40,340 nt of DNA from an uncultured Collinsella sp. (GCA_958403205.1 CATXWM010000020.1:1-40340), one strand, 5' to 3'; shown: positions 23,141-30,832, counted from the first letter of the stretch. Numbers and translations: made by a program. The notes: generated by a model from the letters alone, not told the origin.

Positions 23141-24667
23141 ATGGAATCGACTGATGTACTGGTAATTGGATCTGGCATTGCGGGCCTTTGTGCCGCCATC
23201 GAAGCGGCACGCACGAGTGCAACCGTCACTGTGGCAAGCGCCGGCAAGACCATGAGTGGATCGAGCTTCTTCCCGGGTACCTGGGGCCTCGGCCTCATCG
23301 GTCCCGTCGACGAAGACGACGAGCAGGACCTCATCGACACCATCCTGGCCGTCGGCGGCGGCGTTGCCGACCCCGAACTCGTCCAAACGTTCGTCCACGG
23401 CATTCCCCAAGCGATTGACTGGCTCGAGCAAGACCTGGGCGTTGAGCTCCAGCGTCCGCAAAGCGCCAAGAGTGCTCAACAAAAGCAATTTATCCCCTGC
23501 TTTGACCACAAGACGCGCATGTGGCGCGGCCTCACCCGCAAGCCCCTTGAGGACGCTCTGACGACCTGGATCGAGTCGCTCGGCATTCGCCTGCTCCCCC
23601 GCCATGAGCTTATCGACCTTGTTGAGGACACGAACGGCAGAATAACCGGAACCGTACTCTACGACCTTACCGAAAATCGAATCGTGCCCTTTGCTGCCAA
23701 GGCCACGATCATCGCAGCCGGTGGCACAGGCGGCCTGTTCGAGCGCAGCCTTACGTCGGCTGATGTGCTCAGCTCCTCGCAGGCCATCGCACTGGCGCAC
23801 GGCGCAACACTTACTAATATAGAGTTCATGCAGATGATGCCTGGCTTCATCGAGCCCAGGCGTAACTTGGTCTTCAACGAGAAAACCTGGCGCTACGTGC
23901 ATGTAGACCAGCCGGTAGATATTGCCGACGACAAGCTGGACGACCTGCTCGAGCAGCGCTCTGGATATGGTCCCTTCACGTCACGCTTGGCCTCCCGCGC
24001 TATCGATCTCGTCATCGATCAGGCAGGTGTCGAAGGCCTGGCACTCCACTACGACTTCCCCCGCGAGGATGTCCCAGAGTTTGTGCAGACCTTTGCCACC
24101 TGGCTGCAAGACGAGCACGGCATCGCGCCGACCGACGAGATGCGCGTTGCGATGTATGCCCACGCCGCTAACGGCGGCATCAAGATCGATAAGACCGCGC
24201 ACACGGGCGTTGAGGGCCTCTACGCTTGCGGCGAGGCGACAGGCGGCATGCACGGCGCCGACCGCATTGGTGGCTTGTCAAGCGCCAACGGCATCGTATT
24301 CGGACGTATCGCGGGCGCATCGGCAGCCCTCACAGCGCAGAAAGAGCCTGAGACGGCCCTGAAGGCGGATATCACCCTCCCCCAGTACGGCATTGCCACA
24401 ACAGATGCCGAACGCCTGACACACAGCCTTAGGCACACGATGAGCACCTTTTGCATGATCAACAGGACCGAAACAGGCCTATCCGAGGCCCTGCAACAGC
24501 TTGAAAGCCTGCAAGACAAGGCCATGGCGCTGAGCAAGCAGCATGCCGATGACAGCGAGATCGCAGCCCTCGCCCGCCTAGAGTCGCAGATTCGACTAGC
24601 ACAGGAAATGGTCAAAGCCATGCGCAAGCGGACCGAAAGTCTCGGATCGCACTATCGAGCGGATTAA
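23141..24667 (+). CDS. FAD-dependent oxidoreductase, fumarate reductase/SdhA superfamily
   Basis: 508 residues from ATG 23141 (GAAAGGA, 8 bases). N-terminal dinucleotide-binding fold DVLVIGSGIAGLCAAIEAA (GSGIAG at 10-15), second FAD contact AATIIAAGGTGGLFERS, and the C-terminal FAD loop MHGADRIGGLSSANGIVFGRIAG. The body (EFMQMMPGFIEPRRNLVFNEKTWRYVH) corresponds to the capping domain of SdhA/FrdA/NadB-type enzymes, but the HGANRL...NS signature is altered to HGADRIGGLSS, so the substrate is open: it may reduce an unsaturated carboxylate or oxidise an amino acid or glycerol-phosphate-like compound. No Tat signal, no covalent-flavin domain, no Fe-S partner subunit beside it. The last ~90 residues are helical and unassigned. 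Confidence 0.8.
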   Translation: MESTDVLVIGSGIAGLCAAIEAARTSATVTVASAGKTMSGSSFFPGTWGLGLIGPVDEDDEQDLIDTILAVGGGVADPELVQTFVHGIPQAIDWLEQDLGVELQRPQSAKSAQQKQFIPCFDHKTRMWRGLTRKPLEDALTTWIESLGIRLLPRHELIDLVEDTNGRITGTVLYDLTENRIVPFAAKATIIAAGGTGGLFERSLTSADVLSSSQAIALAHGATLTNIEFMQMMPGFIEPRRNLVFNEKTWRYVHVDQPVDIADDKLDDLLEQRSGYGPFTSRLASRAIDLVIDQAGVEGLALHYDFPREDVPEFVQTFATWLQDEHGIAPTDEMRVAMYAHAANGGIKIDKTAHTGVEGLYACGEATGGMHGADRIGGLSSANGIVFGRIAGASAALTAQKEPETALKADITLPQYGIATTDAERLTHSLRHTMSTFCMINRTETGLSEALQQLESLQDKAMALSKQHADDSEIAALARLESQIRLAQEMVKAMRKRTESLGSHYRAD

Positions 24668-24709
24668 ACCGGACACCTATCTAAAGCAGAACACAATCAA
24701 TCGATATCC

Positions 24710-24745
24710 ATGGGCCCCGTGAGCTTGAAGCAGCACGGGGCCCAT
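24710..24745 (+). terminator. Strong hairpin after the flavoprotein gene
   Basis: ATGGGCCCCGTG (24710-24721) and CACGGGGCCCAT (24734-24745) pair perfectly over 12 bases, loop of 12. It lies 43 bases after the stop. There is no T-tract, so it may work with Rho or as a 3' stabiliser rather than as a classic intrinsic terminator. Confidence 0.6.
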
Positions 24746-24828
24746 TCGTGTCCGCACGACAGCGTATCCTTATTCTGAATACAGAGCGGGCAAAGCCCGC
24801 ATAGAAAATAGACCAGCGAGGAGGAGAT

Positions 24829-25689
24829 ATGGACAGTAGAGATATCGAGAAGTGGCGTGTCGAACTTGATAGCTACGCCAATGTGGAAGACGGCGTTGAG
24901 TATTGGCTCGCACGCGATTTAATGGAACCCATGGGGTACACTCGATGGGAGAACTTCGCCGAAGTTGTTAAGAGGGCAAAAGTCTCGTGCGAAACAAACA
25001 AAACTCCAGTTGATTCCCATTTTCGTGACACCACGAAAATGGTAACTGCCGGTGTCGCCGCTCGCGCGGTTAAAGACTACAAACTTACGCGCTATGCATG
25101 CTATTTAATCGCACAGAACGGAGATTCAAACAAGCCAGAGATCGCGCTCGCCCAGGCATACTTTGCCGTGCAGACGCGCCGCCAAGAGCTCATAGAGCAG
25201 CGCTTCGCAGAGATTCAGCGCTTGCAGGCGCGCCACTCGCTATCCGATTCAGAGAAACAGCTCTCGGGTATTGCGTTCAAACGCGGCGTGGACTCCAAAG
25301 GATTCGCGATCATCAAGTCGAAGGGCGATGAGGCGTTATTCGGCGGCAGAAGCACGGCGGAAATGAAGCAGCAGCTCGGCGTACCCAAGAGCGCAGCATT
25401 GGCGGACAGGTTAGCCGATGTCCTCATCAAAGCAAAGGACCTTACGAACTCGATGACGGCCTTCAACGCCGAGGAACACGACCTGTACGGCCTGGACCAG
25501 ATCAAGCAAGAGCACGTCGAGAACAACATAAGCGTGCGTGGCAGCCTCATCGACCGCGGAATTGTCCCCGAGAACCTACCGCCTGCCGAGGATACAAAAA
25601 AGCTCGAGCGTCGCGTGAAGGCAGACGAGAAGAAACTCAAGGAGGGTACTGACGGTTTTACCGATCCCCAGGGTAGGCTCGATCTGTGA
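24829..25689 (+). CDS. dinD: DinD-like DNA-damage-inducible protein
   Basis: 286 residues, close to the usual DinD length. Features: ENFAEVVKRAKVSCET and HFRDTTKMV (BRO-N-like N-terminal domain), DYKLTRYACYLIAQNGDSNKPEIALAQAYFAVQTRRQEL, and GVDSKGFAIIKSKGDEALFGG with the C-terminal helical region ending in a Lys/Glu-rich tail. E. coli DinD is SOS-induced and inhibits RecA strand exchange; related genes are often horizontally acquired. The ribosome site is strong (GAGGAGGAG). Upstream is a small GCGGGC-AAA-GCCCGC hairpin (24786-24800), but I see no LexA-type box, so SOS control is not supported here. It sits right against a disturbed tRNA locus, which suggests it arrived by insertion. Confidence 0.88.
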   Translation: MDSRDIEKWRVELDSYANVEDGVEYWLARDLMEPMGYTRWENFAEVVKRAKVSCETNKTPVDSHFRDTTKMVTAGVAARAVKDYKLTRYACYLIAQNGDSNKPEIALAQAYFAVQTRRQELIEQRFAEIQRLQARHSLSDSEKQLSGIAFKRGVDSKGFAIIKSKGDEALFGGRSTAEMKQQLGVPKSAALADRLADVLIKAKDLTNSMTAFNAEEHDLYGLDQIKQEHVENNISVRGSLIDRGIVPENLPPAEDTKKLERRVKADEKKLKEGTDGFTDPQGRLDL

Positions 25690-25732
25690 AAGCGGCTGTG
25701 CCCTTTCGGGTTCGACCCCATGCGTGGTCAAC

Positions 25733-25763
25733 AAAAAAGCGACCAGCCTGAGCCAGTCGCTTT
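25733..25763 (-). terminator. Duplicated tRNA-operon terminator (copy 1)
   Basis: In the minus-strand sense AAAGCGAC and GTCGCTTT pair, followed by TTTTTT (A-run 25733-25738 on the plus strand). Same structure as copy 2 at 25909-25939. It may also end dinD transcription from the other side. Confidence 0.6.
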
Positions 25764-25775
25764 ACAATGTTTTGG

Positions 25776-25792
25776 TGGGCCGTCAGGGGGTC
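25776..25792 (-). pseudogene. Remnant of a tRNA-Lys 3' end
   Basis: Only the discriminator base, the 3' acceptor strand (ACGGCCC) and the 3' half of the T-arm remain, matching the intact tRNA-Lys at 25953-26025. Just beyond, the sequence changes to an unrelated GC-rich filler. Such 3'-end copies are typical left-overs of integration at a tRNA gene, or of unequal recombination between tandem tRNAs. Confidence 0.65.
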
Positions 25793-25882
25793 AGCCTGCT
25801 GCGCAGGCGGTCGCTGCGGCGCTTCGCGCCTTGCGCGCTGCGCTGGCAAATGCTTACGCATTTCCTCAGCTCCGCGCCCCGA
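25793..25882. repeat. GC-rich filler with three consecutive mini-hairpins
   Basis: Between the two direct repeats lie CCTGC-TGC-GCAGG (25795-25807), GGCGC-TTC-GCGCC (25818-25830) and AAATGC-TTAC-GCATTT (25848-25863). No coding potential is convincing. It replaces the 5' part of the tRNA-Lys remnant. Confidence 0.6.
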
Positions 25883-25969
25883 CGGGTTCGACCCCATGCG
25901 AGGTTAACAAAAAAGCGACCAGCCTAAGCCAGTCGCTTTAACATGCTTTGGGTGGGCCGTCAGGGGGTC
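25883..25969. repeat. Direct repeat copy 2 (about 87 bp)
   Basis: Second copy of 25707-25792; here the tRNA-Lys part continues into a complete tRNA gene, so this is the parental arrangement. Confidence 0.85.
25909..25939 (-). terminator. Terminator of the tRNA-His/Lys operon
   Basis: Minus-strand stem AAAGCGAC/GTCGCTTT (25939-25932 with 25919-25912) runs into TTTTTT (25914-25909). It lies 14 bases after the last tRNA-Lys. Confidence 0.75.
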
Positions 25970-26025
25970 GAACCCTGGACCTTGGGATTAAGAGTCCCCT
26001 GCTCTACCAACTGAGCTAACGACCC
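25953..26025 (-). tRNA. tRNA-Lys (anticodon CTT), distal copy
   Basis: 73 bases. Acceptor GGGTCGT pairs with ACGGCCC; D-arm GCTC-AGTTGGTA-GAGC; anticodon loop CTCTTAA; T-arm CAGGG-TTCGACC-CCCTG. Discriminator A; the following bases are CCC, so CCA is not encoded. Differs from the second copy by one base in the T-loop. Confidence 0.95.
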
Positions 26026-26029
26026 AAAG

Positions 26030-26055
26030 CTAAAGTCCGTTGTGGCGGACTTTAG
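26030..26055. repeat. Perfect hairpin between the two tRNA-Lys genes
   Basis: CTAAAGTCCG (26030-26039) and CGGACTTTAG (26046-26055) pair over 10 bases, loop of 6. It sits in the 43-base spacer of the tRNA operon and may be a processing signal or a partial terminator. Confidence 0.65.
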
Positions 26056-26068
26056 AGGAGATATCGTG

Positions 26069-26144
26069 TGGTGGGCCGTCAGGGGTTCGAACCCTGGACC
26101 TTGGGATTAAGAGTCCCCTGCTCTACCAACTGAGCTAACGACCC
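26069..26144 (-). tRNA. tRNA-Lys (anticodon CTT), proximal copy, CCA encoded
   Basis: Same cloverleaf as the distal copy, T-loop TTCGAAC, discriminator A and an encoded CCA (26071-26069). Second gene of the tRNA operon. Confidence 0.95.
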
Positions 26145-26166
26145 GATATCAACACGAAGCAAGAAC

Positions 26167-26244
26167 TGGGGTGGGTAAAGGGACTCGAACCCTCGACCTA
26201 CGGGACCACAACCCGTCGCTCTAGCCAACTGAGCTACACCCACC
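26167..26244 (-). tRNA. tRNA-His (anticodon GTG), CCA encoded
   Basis: Acceptor GTGGGTG with the extra 5' G (G-1) opposite discriminator C, the tRNA-His identity pair. Anticodon stem ACGGG/CCCGT with loop TTGTGGT, T-arm GAGGG-TTCGAGT-CCCTT. CCA is encoded at 26169-26167. First gene of the tRNA operon. Confidence 0.95.
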
Positions 26245-26270
26245 GTGTCCTGTGCGCTTCGCGCTCGACT

Positions 26271-26299
26271 ATTATTGCAAGGAACGCCATGCGATGCAA
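26271..26299 (-). promoter_or_regulatory. Candidate promoter of the tRNA operon
   Basis: TTGCAT (26299-26294), 17-base spacer, AATAAT (26276-26271), about 27 bases before tRNA-His. Good spacing and no competing element. Confidence 0.6.
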
Positions 26300-26408
26300 G
26301 CCCCAATTTTCAAGAATTTTGAAAAGAGTTTTTTGATCCATTTCGGGCAAATCCTACCGGTTCCATAGGAGTAAACTTGCCCCACTGCAAATGCTCGAAA
26401 GGACCGGC

Positions 26409-27590
26409 ATGAAAGAACTCTCCAACCGTACGGCAACGTTTACCGATTCCGTCATCCGCCGTATGACGCGCATCTCCAACAAGTATGACGCCGTCAACCT
26501 GTCGCAGGGCTTCCCTGACTTCGATCCCCCAGCGCAGCTGCTCAACAGCCTGAGCGCCATCGCCAGCGACCCCAAGCCGCTCTATCACCAGTACTCCATC
26601 ACCTGGGGCTCCCAGGCCATGCGTGAGGCGCTTGCCGCCAAGCAGGAGCATTTTATGGGCATGTCGGTAAACCCCAACGAGAATATCGTAGTCACCTGCG
26701 GCTCCACCGAGGCCATGATGGCCGCCATGATGACGGTTACGAACCCCGGAGACAAGGTCGTCATCTTCTCGCCGTTCTACGAGAACTACGGCGCTGACAC
26801 CATTCTCTCGGGTGCCGAGCCCATCTATGTGCCGCTCAACCCGCCCACATTCGACTTTGACCGCGAGACGCTCGAGGCAGCCTTCCGCGACAACGACCCC
26901 AAGGCCATCGTCCTGTGCAACCCTTCCAACCCTTGCGGCAAGGTCTTTACGCGCGAGGAGCTCACCTTCATCGCCGACCTCTGCAAAAAGTACGACGCCT
27001 ACTGCATTACCGACGAGGTATACGAGCACATCGTCTACGCGCCCCACGAGCACGTCTATATGGCCACGCTGCCCGGCATGTTCGAGCGAACCATCAGCTG
27101 CAGCTCGCTGTCTAAGACGTACTCCATCACCGGTTGGCGCTTGGGCTACACCATCGCCCCGGCCCAGATCACCGAGCGCATCAAGAAGGTCCACGACTTT
27201 CTCACCGTGGGTGCCGCCGCTCCCCTGCAGGAAGCTGTCGTCACCGCCCTCAACTTCGACGACAGCTATTACGATGAGGTCCTCGACCTCTACACCGCCA
27301 AACGCGACCTGTTCTGCCAGGGGCTCGATAGCATCGGTCTTGAGCATAACGTGCCGCAGGGCGCCTACTACGTCATGATGGACATCTCTGAGTTTGGCTA
27401 TGACAGCGACCTCGAATTCTGCGAGGACCTCGCGTCTAAGGTGGGCGTGGGCGCCGTGCCCGGCTCGAGCTTCTTCCGCGAGCCCGTCAACCATCTGATT
27501 CGTTTCCACTTTGCCAAGCGGGACGAGACGCTTAACGCGGCACTGGAGAACCTCAAGTCGCTACGTGATAAAATCAAGCCGCGCGGGTAA
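26409..27590 (+). CDS. Class I/II PLP-dependent aminotransferase
   Basis: 393 residues from ATG 26409 (AAAGGA 6 bases before). Fold type I: NLSQGFPDFDPP, CGSTEAMMAAMM, CNPSNPCGKVFTREEL, ITDEVYEHIVY (PLP-contacting Asp/Tyr) and Schiff-base K236 in SSLSKTYSITGWRLGY. C-terminal substrate Arg in NHLIRFHFAK. The sequence resembles the aspartate/kynurenine-type aminotransferases (AspC/YbdL-like group), so the amino donor could be aspartate, an aromatic amino acid or methionine. Single gene, ended by a strong terminator; no neighbouring pathway genes to narrow the substrate. Divergent from the tRNA operon. Confidence 0.9.
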   Translation: MKELSNRTATFTDSVIRRMTRISNKYDAVNLSQGFPDFDPPAQLLNSLSAIASDPKPLYHQYSITWGSQAMREALAAKQEHFMGMSVNPNENIVVTCGSTEAMMAAMMTVTNPGDKVVIFSPFYENYGADTILSGAEPIYVPLNPPTFDFDRETLEAAFRDNDPKAIVLCNPSNPCGKVFTREELTFIADLCKKYDAYCITDEVYEHIVYAPHEHVYMATLPGMFERTISCSSLSKTYSITGWRLGYTIAPAQITERIKKVHDFLTVGAAAPLQEAVVTALNFDDSYYDEVLDLYTAKRDLFCQGLDSIGLEHNVPQGAYYVMMDISEFGYDSDLEFCEDLASKVGVGAVPGSSFFREPVNHLIRFHFAKRDETLNAALENLKSLRDKIKPRG

Positions 27591-27618
27591 GGACGGCCCG
27601 GCAACTAAAGCAACCAAA

Positions 27619-27658
27619 GAAGCCTCGCACCGCCCGCCGCGTTGCGAGGCTTCTTTTT
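27619..27658 (+). terminator. Terminator of the aminotransferase gene
   Basis: GAAGCCTCGCA (27619-27629) and TGCGAGGCTTC (27643-27653) pair perfectly, 13-base loop, followed by TTTTT. Confidence 0.92.
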
Positions 27659-27665
27659 ATAGCGC

Positions 27666-27693
27666 TTTCTTAAATGGTTTAGAGCTCTATACT
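27666..27693 (+). promoter_or_regulatory. Candidate promoter of the ROK kinase gene
   Basis: TTTCTT (27666-27671), 16-base spacer, TATACT (27688-27693), 38 bases before the ATG. The -10 is good, the -35 weak. Confidence 0.4.
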
Positions 27694-27731
27694 TTAGTCA
27701 CGGAGCAACTCGTCCCAGAGAGAGGAATACT

Positions 27732-28622
27732 ATGGCAGAACAGCAGCTTATCGGAGCGCTCGAGGCCGGCGGCACCAAGATGGTCTGCGCCACGGGCTAT
27801 GCAGACGGTACGGTCCTGGAGCGCGAGCAGATCGCGACCACGACCCCGCAGGAGACCGTCGAGGCCGTCAACGCGTGGTTTGCGAACAAGGGCATCGCCG
27901 CGCTGGGCATCGGCGCCTTTGGACCCACCGCAGTCAACCCTGCCTCGCCCCAATACGGCAAGATCCTGGAGACGCCCAAAACGGCATGGCGCTACTTCGA
28001 CCTGCTGGGCACCATCCAAAACGAGCTCAATATCCCCTGCGGCTACGATACCGACGTCAACGTCGCCTGCCTGGGCGAGGTCACCTTTGGTTGCGCCCAG
28101 GGCCTCACGGACGTGGTCTACCTGACCATCGGTACCGGCGTGGGCGCCGGCGTGCTCTCGGGCGGCCAGCTCGTGCACGGCATGATGCACCCCGAGGCTG
28201 GCCACATCCTGGTCACGCGCGACCCGCGCGACACCATCGGCGAGCATAGCGCCTGCCCCTTCCACGACAATTGCCTCGAGGGTCTCATCGCAGGTCCCGG
28301 CGTTAAAAAGCGCTGGGATGGCAAGAGCGCCGGAGACATGGCCGATGACCCGGAGGCCATGGACCTGCTCGCCGGCTATCTGGCACAGGCGCTCATGACC
28401 TACACGCTGTGCTACGCGCCGCAAAAGATCATCATCGGCGGCGGCGTGGCCGACCACACCCCCATCGTGCCGCTCGCGCGCAAAAAGTGCGCCGAGATGC
28501 TCAACGGCTATATCGTCACGCCCGAGGTCAACGACATCGATACCTACATTGTCAACAACAGCCTCGAGGGCAAGCAGGGCATCATGGGCTGCCTGGCCCT
28601 GGGCGCACAGGCGCTTCAGTAG
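27732..28622 (+). CDS. ROK-family sugar kinase, fructokinase-like
   Basis: 296 residues. ATP-binding N-terminus LIGALEAGGTKMVCA, catalytic Asp in YDTDVNVACLGE (D108), phosphate loop YLTIGTGVGAG, and the ROK zinc site H158...C175-PFH178-DNC181 (HILVTRDPRDTIGEHSACPFHDNCLEGL). The PFHxxCxEG form and ~295-residue length match the fructokinase/mannokinase subgroup (YdhR/GmuE/ScrK-like), which phosphorylates fructose or mannose at C6. No N-terminal DNA-binding domain, so not a ROK repressor. Monocistronic between terminators, with no sugar transporter nearby. Confidence 0.9.
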   Translation: MAEQQLIGALEAGGTKMVCATGYADGTVLEREQIATTTPQETVEAVNAWFANKGIAALGIGAFGPTAVNPASPQYGKILETPKTAWRYFDLLGTIQNELNIPCGYDTDVNVACLGEVTFGCAQGLTDVVYLTIGTGVGAGVLSGGQLVHGMMHPEAGHILVTRDPRDTIGEHSACPFHDNCLEGLIAGPGVKKRWDGKSAGDMADDPEAMDLLAGYLAQALMTYTLCYAPQKIIIGGGVADHTPIVPLARKKCAEMLNGYIVTPEVNDIDTYIVNNSLEGKQGIMGCLALGAQALQ

Positions 28623-28704
28623 CAGACGCACCCACAGGGCGTGGCGCGCCCGGCAAATCCGACCTACGGAACGACGCCACCACGCCTCATATAAGCCCTC
28701 AAAT

Positions 28705-28751
28705 AAAAAAGGCCGCCTAGGACCAAACAATACGTCCTAGGCGGCCTTTTT
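28705..28751. terminator. Bidirectional terminator between ROK kinase and VanZ-like gene
   Basis: A-run then GGCCGCCTAGGAC (28711-28723), loop of 10, GTCCTAGGCGGCC (28734-28746) then TTTTT. Perfect 13-bp stem with T-runs on both strands. It includes the stop codon of the VanZ-like gene. Confidence 0.93.
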
Positions 28752-29186
28752 GGCGCACATCAGCGACCGTAAGAGATATCGGAGCACAACGCCCGTTGCC
28801 GCTCCACAGCAGTCGATCATCACATCGGTGATCATGCCGGCGCGTCCCGGCACAAAGAGCTGAATCGTCTCGTCGATCGAGGGAATCAGCAGCAGGAACA
28901 CCGCCGTGGGCAGCAGCACGTCAAAGGTGTGCCGGCCCTCAAAATCAAAGGCGTGCGTTGCCAAGATGCCGAGCACCATATACTCGGTAAAATGTGCGCA
29001 CTTGCGAACAACAAAGTTGGTCACCCATTCATATGGAAGTCCCACGCCGTGCAGGAAACCGCGGATAGCTTCCATGACCGTTAGGCTCAGCGAGCCCGAC
29101 CCCGAGCCGGGAACCAGCGAATTGCCCCAGATCAAGAGCGCCATCAGGCAGGTCACGACCGCCCATTTTCGATTGATCTTAACCAT
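28737..29186 (-). CDS. VanZ-like integral membrane protein
   Basis: 149 residues with about four membrane spans (WAVVTCLMALLIWGNSL, FTEYMVLGILATHAF, VLLPTAVFLLLI, the C-terminal GAATGVVL stretch). VanZ-family motifs: RKCAHFTEYMVLG and SIDETIQLFVPGRAGMITDVMIDCCGA. Some relatives give low-level glycopeptide resistance or act in the cell envelope; most are uncharacterised, so resistance should not be assumed. Start 7 bases after the stop of the upstream gene with GGAGG inside that gene's end, hence a two-gene operon. Confidence 0.86.
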   Translation of the reverse strand: MVKINRKWAVVTCLMALLIWGNSLVPGSGSGSLSLTVMEAIRGFLHGVGLPYEWVTNFVVRKCAHFTEYMVLGILATHAFDFEGRHTFDVLLPTAVFLLLIPSIDETIQLFVPGRAGMITDVMIDCCGAATGVVLRYLLRSLMCAKKAA

Positions 29187-29193
29187 GCAGAAG

Positions 29194-30594
29194 TTATGCC
29201 TCCGCGCGGAGCGGCGCGAAGCTGGCGGTACCGCCCTCGATAACGCTCAGGTAGGCACGGCCCGTACGCTTGGCGGTAGAGGACTGCAGGCGCTCGATCT
29301 CCTCCTCGAGGATCTGATTGACGCGCTCGTGACGACGGTTTTCCATAATGCCGGCGGCAATAGCCTCGGCCCGCTCGATGCTCTCGCGCGAGATACGTGC
29401 AGTATCCTCGGAGAACACAGCGCTGTGACGGCCGACATAGGCGGGGGCAGCAGGCTGAGGGGCAGCGACGGGAGCGGAGGCTGCAACAGGAGCGGGCTCG
29501 TCAATCTCATCCAGAATCGCGGTGGCGGCGGCCCACATGTCCTCGTGGCCCGAGTAATCGGCCATGGGGACATCAACCTCGAGCGAGGCGTCCGGAAGGT
29601 CGCCGGTGTCGATGCGATCTTGGGCATCAATCGATGCGGTGATGGCTGCAGGCTCATCGAGGTCATCAAGATCGATGTCCGCGGCACCGGAGATGATAGG
29701 CATGCTGGCGAGGTTTGCATTGTACGGCGCAGCCTCAGCCGCCTGCTGCTGGGCAGGAGCGCCCCAAAGCGAGCTTTCGGCGGCACGGCGAGCGGCAACG
29801 GCCTCCTCGTCCGCGGCCATGGCTTCATCAACGTACGAATTGTCGGCAGAAGCGTTCGCGTCCGCCGAGGTAGCGCTGTAGGCGTTATTGGCTGCCGCGT
29901 TGGCGACGAGTGCCACGAAAGCCGCCGTGCTGCCCGCAGGGGCGGCCTGGGAGCCAGACACGGCACGCGCCGCGGCGGCGATGTCGTCGCGATTGAAAGA
30001 GCCGGTCTGCCCGCCGTTGGTGAGCTCGTCGATGGCGACTTGATAGACGTCGCGCGAGTGTGCAGGGTCGCAGCTCACCGGTGAATCGTCGTCGAGCATA
30101 CTGTCGATCATGGACCAAGCCTCGTCCTCGTCCATAGCATCTGCGGCTCGAGCGATGGTAGGGACACCATCATCGGCATGACGGCGCTGGAACGCACCAG
30201 TCAGGCCGGAAAGGAATGCCGAGGTAGACTGCTCCGCCTGAGCCTGAGAAGCAGAAGCCGCAGCGTGAGGAGTCGCATCCTGCTGCTGAGCTGGAATCGA
30301 GGCGGTCTTGAACTCGCTTTGATGCTGATTGAGATTGGCGGCACCGCCCATGGCATCGGGCTGGAACAGACGCTCTTCACGCTGCGCACGATACTCGGAG
30401 ATACCCAGCGAGGCGGCATAGATACCCACGCCCGCCACTGCGCCCACGGCGAAGGGAACCGCACCCGCCACGACCGTCTCGTTCACAGACGAAAACGGCA
30501 GCGTCGCGGCATACATAACCACGGGAGCGGCAAGGCCGATCCCACACGAAAGTCCGGCAAGGACTGCTCGTTGTGTTGCATCAGAAGAAGCCAT
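29194..30594 (-). CDS. Uncharacterised alanine-rich protein with two N-terminal membrane spans
   Basis: 466 residues from ATG 30594 (GGGGAGAG ribosome site). Two hydrophobic segments, about 12-34 (LAGLSCGIGLAAPVVMYAA) and 42-66 (VAGAVPFAVGAVAGVGIYAASL), form a hairpin with a short loop. The remaining ~400 residues are Ala/Asp/Glu/Gln-rich and largely disordered, with short ordered acidic patches (DEDEAWSMIDSMLDDDSPV, HEDMWAAATAILDEIDE) and a basic helical end (ENRRHERVNQILEEEIERL). No family recognised. The acidic patches look like protein-binding motifs on a long tail, possibly cytoplasmic; this is inference. First gene of an operon with the VanZ-like gene. Confidence 0.75.
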   Translation of the reverse strand: MASSDATQRAVLAGLSCGIGLAAPVVMYAATLPFSSVNETVVAGAVPFAVGAVAGVGIYAASLGISEYRAQREERLFQPDAMGGAANLNQHQSEFKTASIPAQQQDATPHAAASASQAQAEQSTSAFLSGLTGAFQRRHADDGVPTIARAADAMDEDEAWSMIDSMLDDDSPVSCDPAHSRDVYQVAIDELTNGGQTGSFNRDDIAAAARAVSGSQAAPAGSTAAFVALVANAAANNAYSATSADANASADNSYVDEAMAADEEAVAARRAAESSLWGAPAQQQAAEAAPYNANLASMPIISGAADIDLDDLDEPAAITASIDAQDRIDTGDLPDASLEVDVPMADYSGHEDMWAAATAILDEIDEPAPVAASAPVAAPQPAAPAYVGRHSAVFSEDTARISRESIERAEAIAAGIMENRRHERVNQILEEEIERLQSSTAKRTGRAYLSVIEGGTASFAPLRAEA

Positions 30595-30730
30595 GAGCTC
30601 TCCCCATCTTCCAGCACCCAAATCGCATCATTCAGTTGGCTGCGCGAGAGAAGATGAAGCGGGGCTATGCCCCAAAGCAACGGTATATGGTTCGTTTCAT
30701 CTGCGTTTTCCGTCGCGAAGCTTAAAAGCT

Positions 30731-30759
30731 ATTATGCGAAACCGCCCTGTCGATTGCAA
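30731..30759 (-). promoter_or_regulatory. Candidate promoter of the 29194-30594 / VanZ-like operon
   Basis: TTGCAA (30759-30754), 17-base spacer, CATAAT (30736-30731). The transcript would have a leader of about 130 bases. The 311-base gap 30595-30905 otherwise holds the rho terminator and no gene. Confidence 0.55.
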
Positions 30760-30832
30760 GCGACGATGTCGGATTGAAACGGGAAACCTGCTGCTTGCCA
30801 GTCTTATGGTCAAAAAAGCGCGGAGCGGCAAT

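Larger units (their letters stand above)
25707..25792. repeat. Direct repeat copy 1 (about 87 bp)
   Basis: Begins CGGGTTCGACCCCATGCG, includes a hairpin terminator and ends with the 3' end of a tRNA-Lys sequence (GGTGGGCCGTCAGGGGGTC). Nearly identical to 25883-25969, with a few substitutions and one single-base indel. Period about 176 bases. Confidence 0.85.

Noticed and set aside
24668..24828. SOS (LexA) box upstream of dinD
   Set aside because: No CGAAC-N4-GTTCG-like or CTGT-N8-ACAG-like palindrome was found; only two hairpins are present.
25720..25941. Small open frames over the repeat and tRNA region
   Set aside because: They read through terminators and a tRNA remnant; the repeated protein ends merely reflect the direct repeat.
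26079..26306. Minus-strand open frame across tRNA genes
   Set aside because: It is simply the translation of tRNA-Lys and tRNA-His sequence.
28737..29186. Glycopeptide resistance gene vanZ
   Set aside because: Only the broad VanZ-like family is supported; no van operon genes are near, so a resistance role is not claimed.
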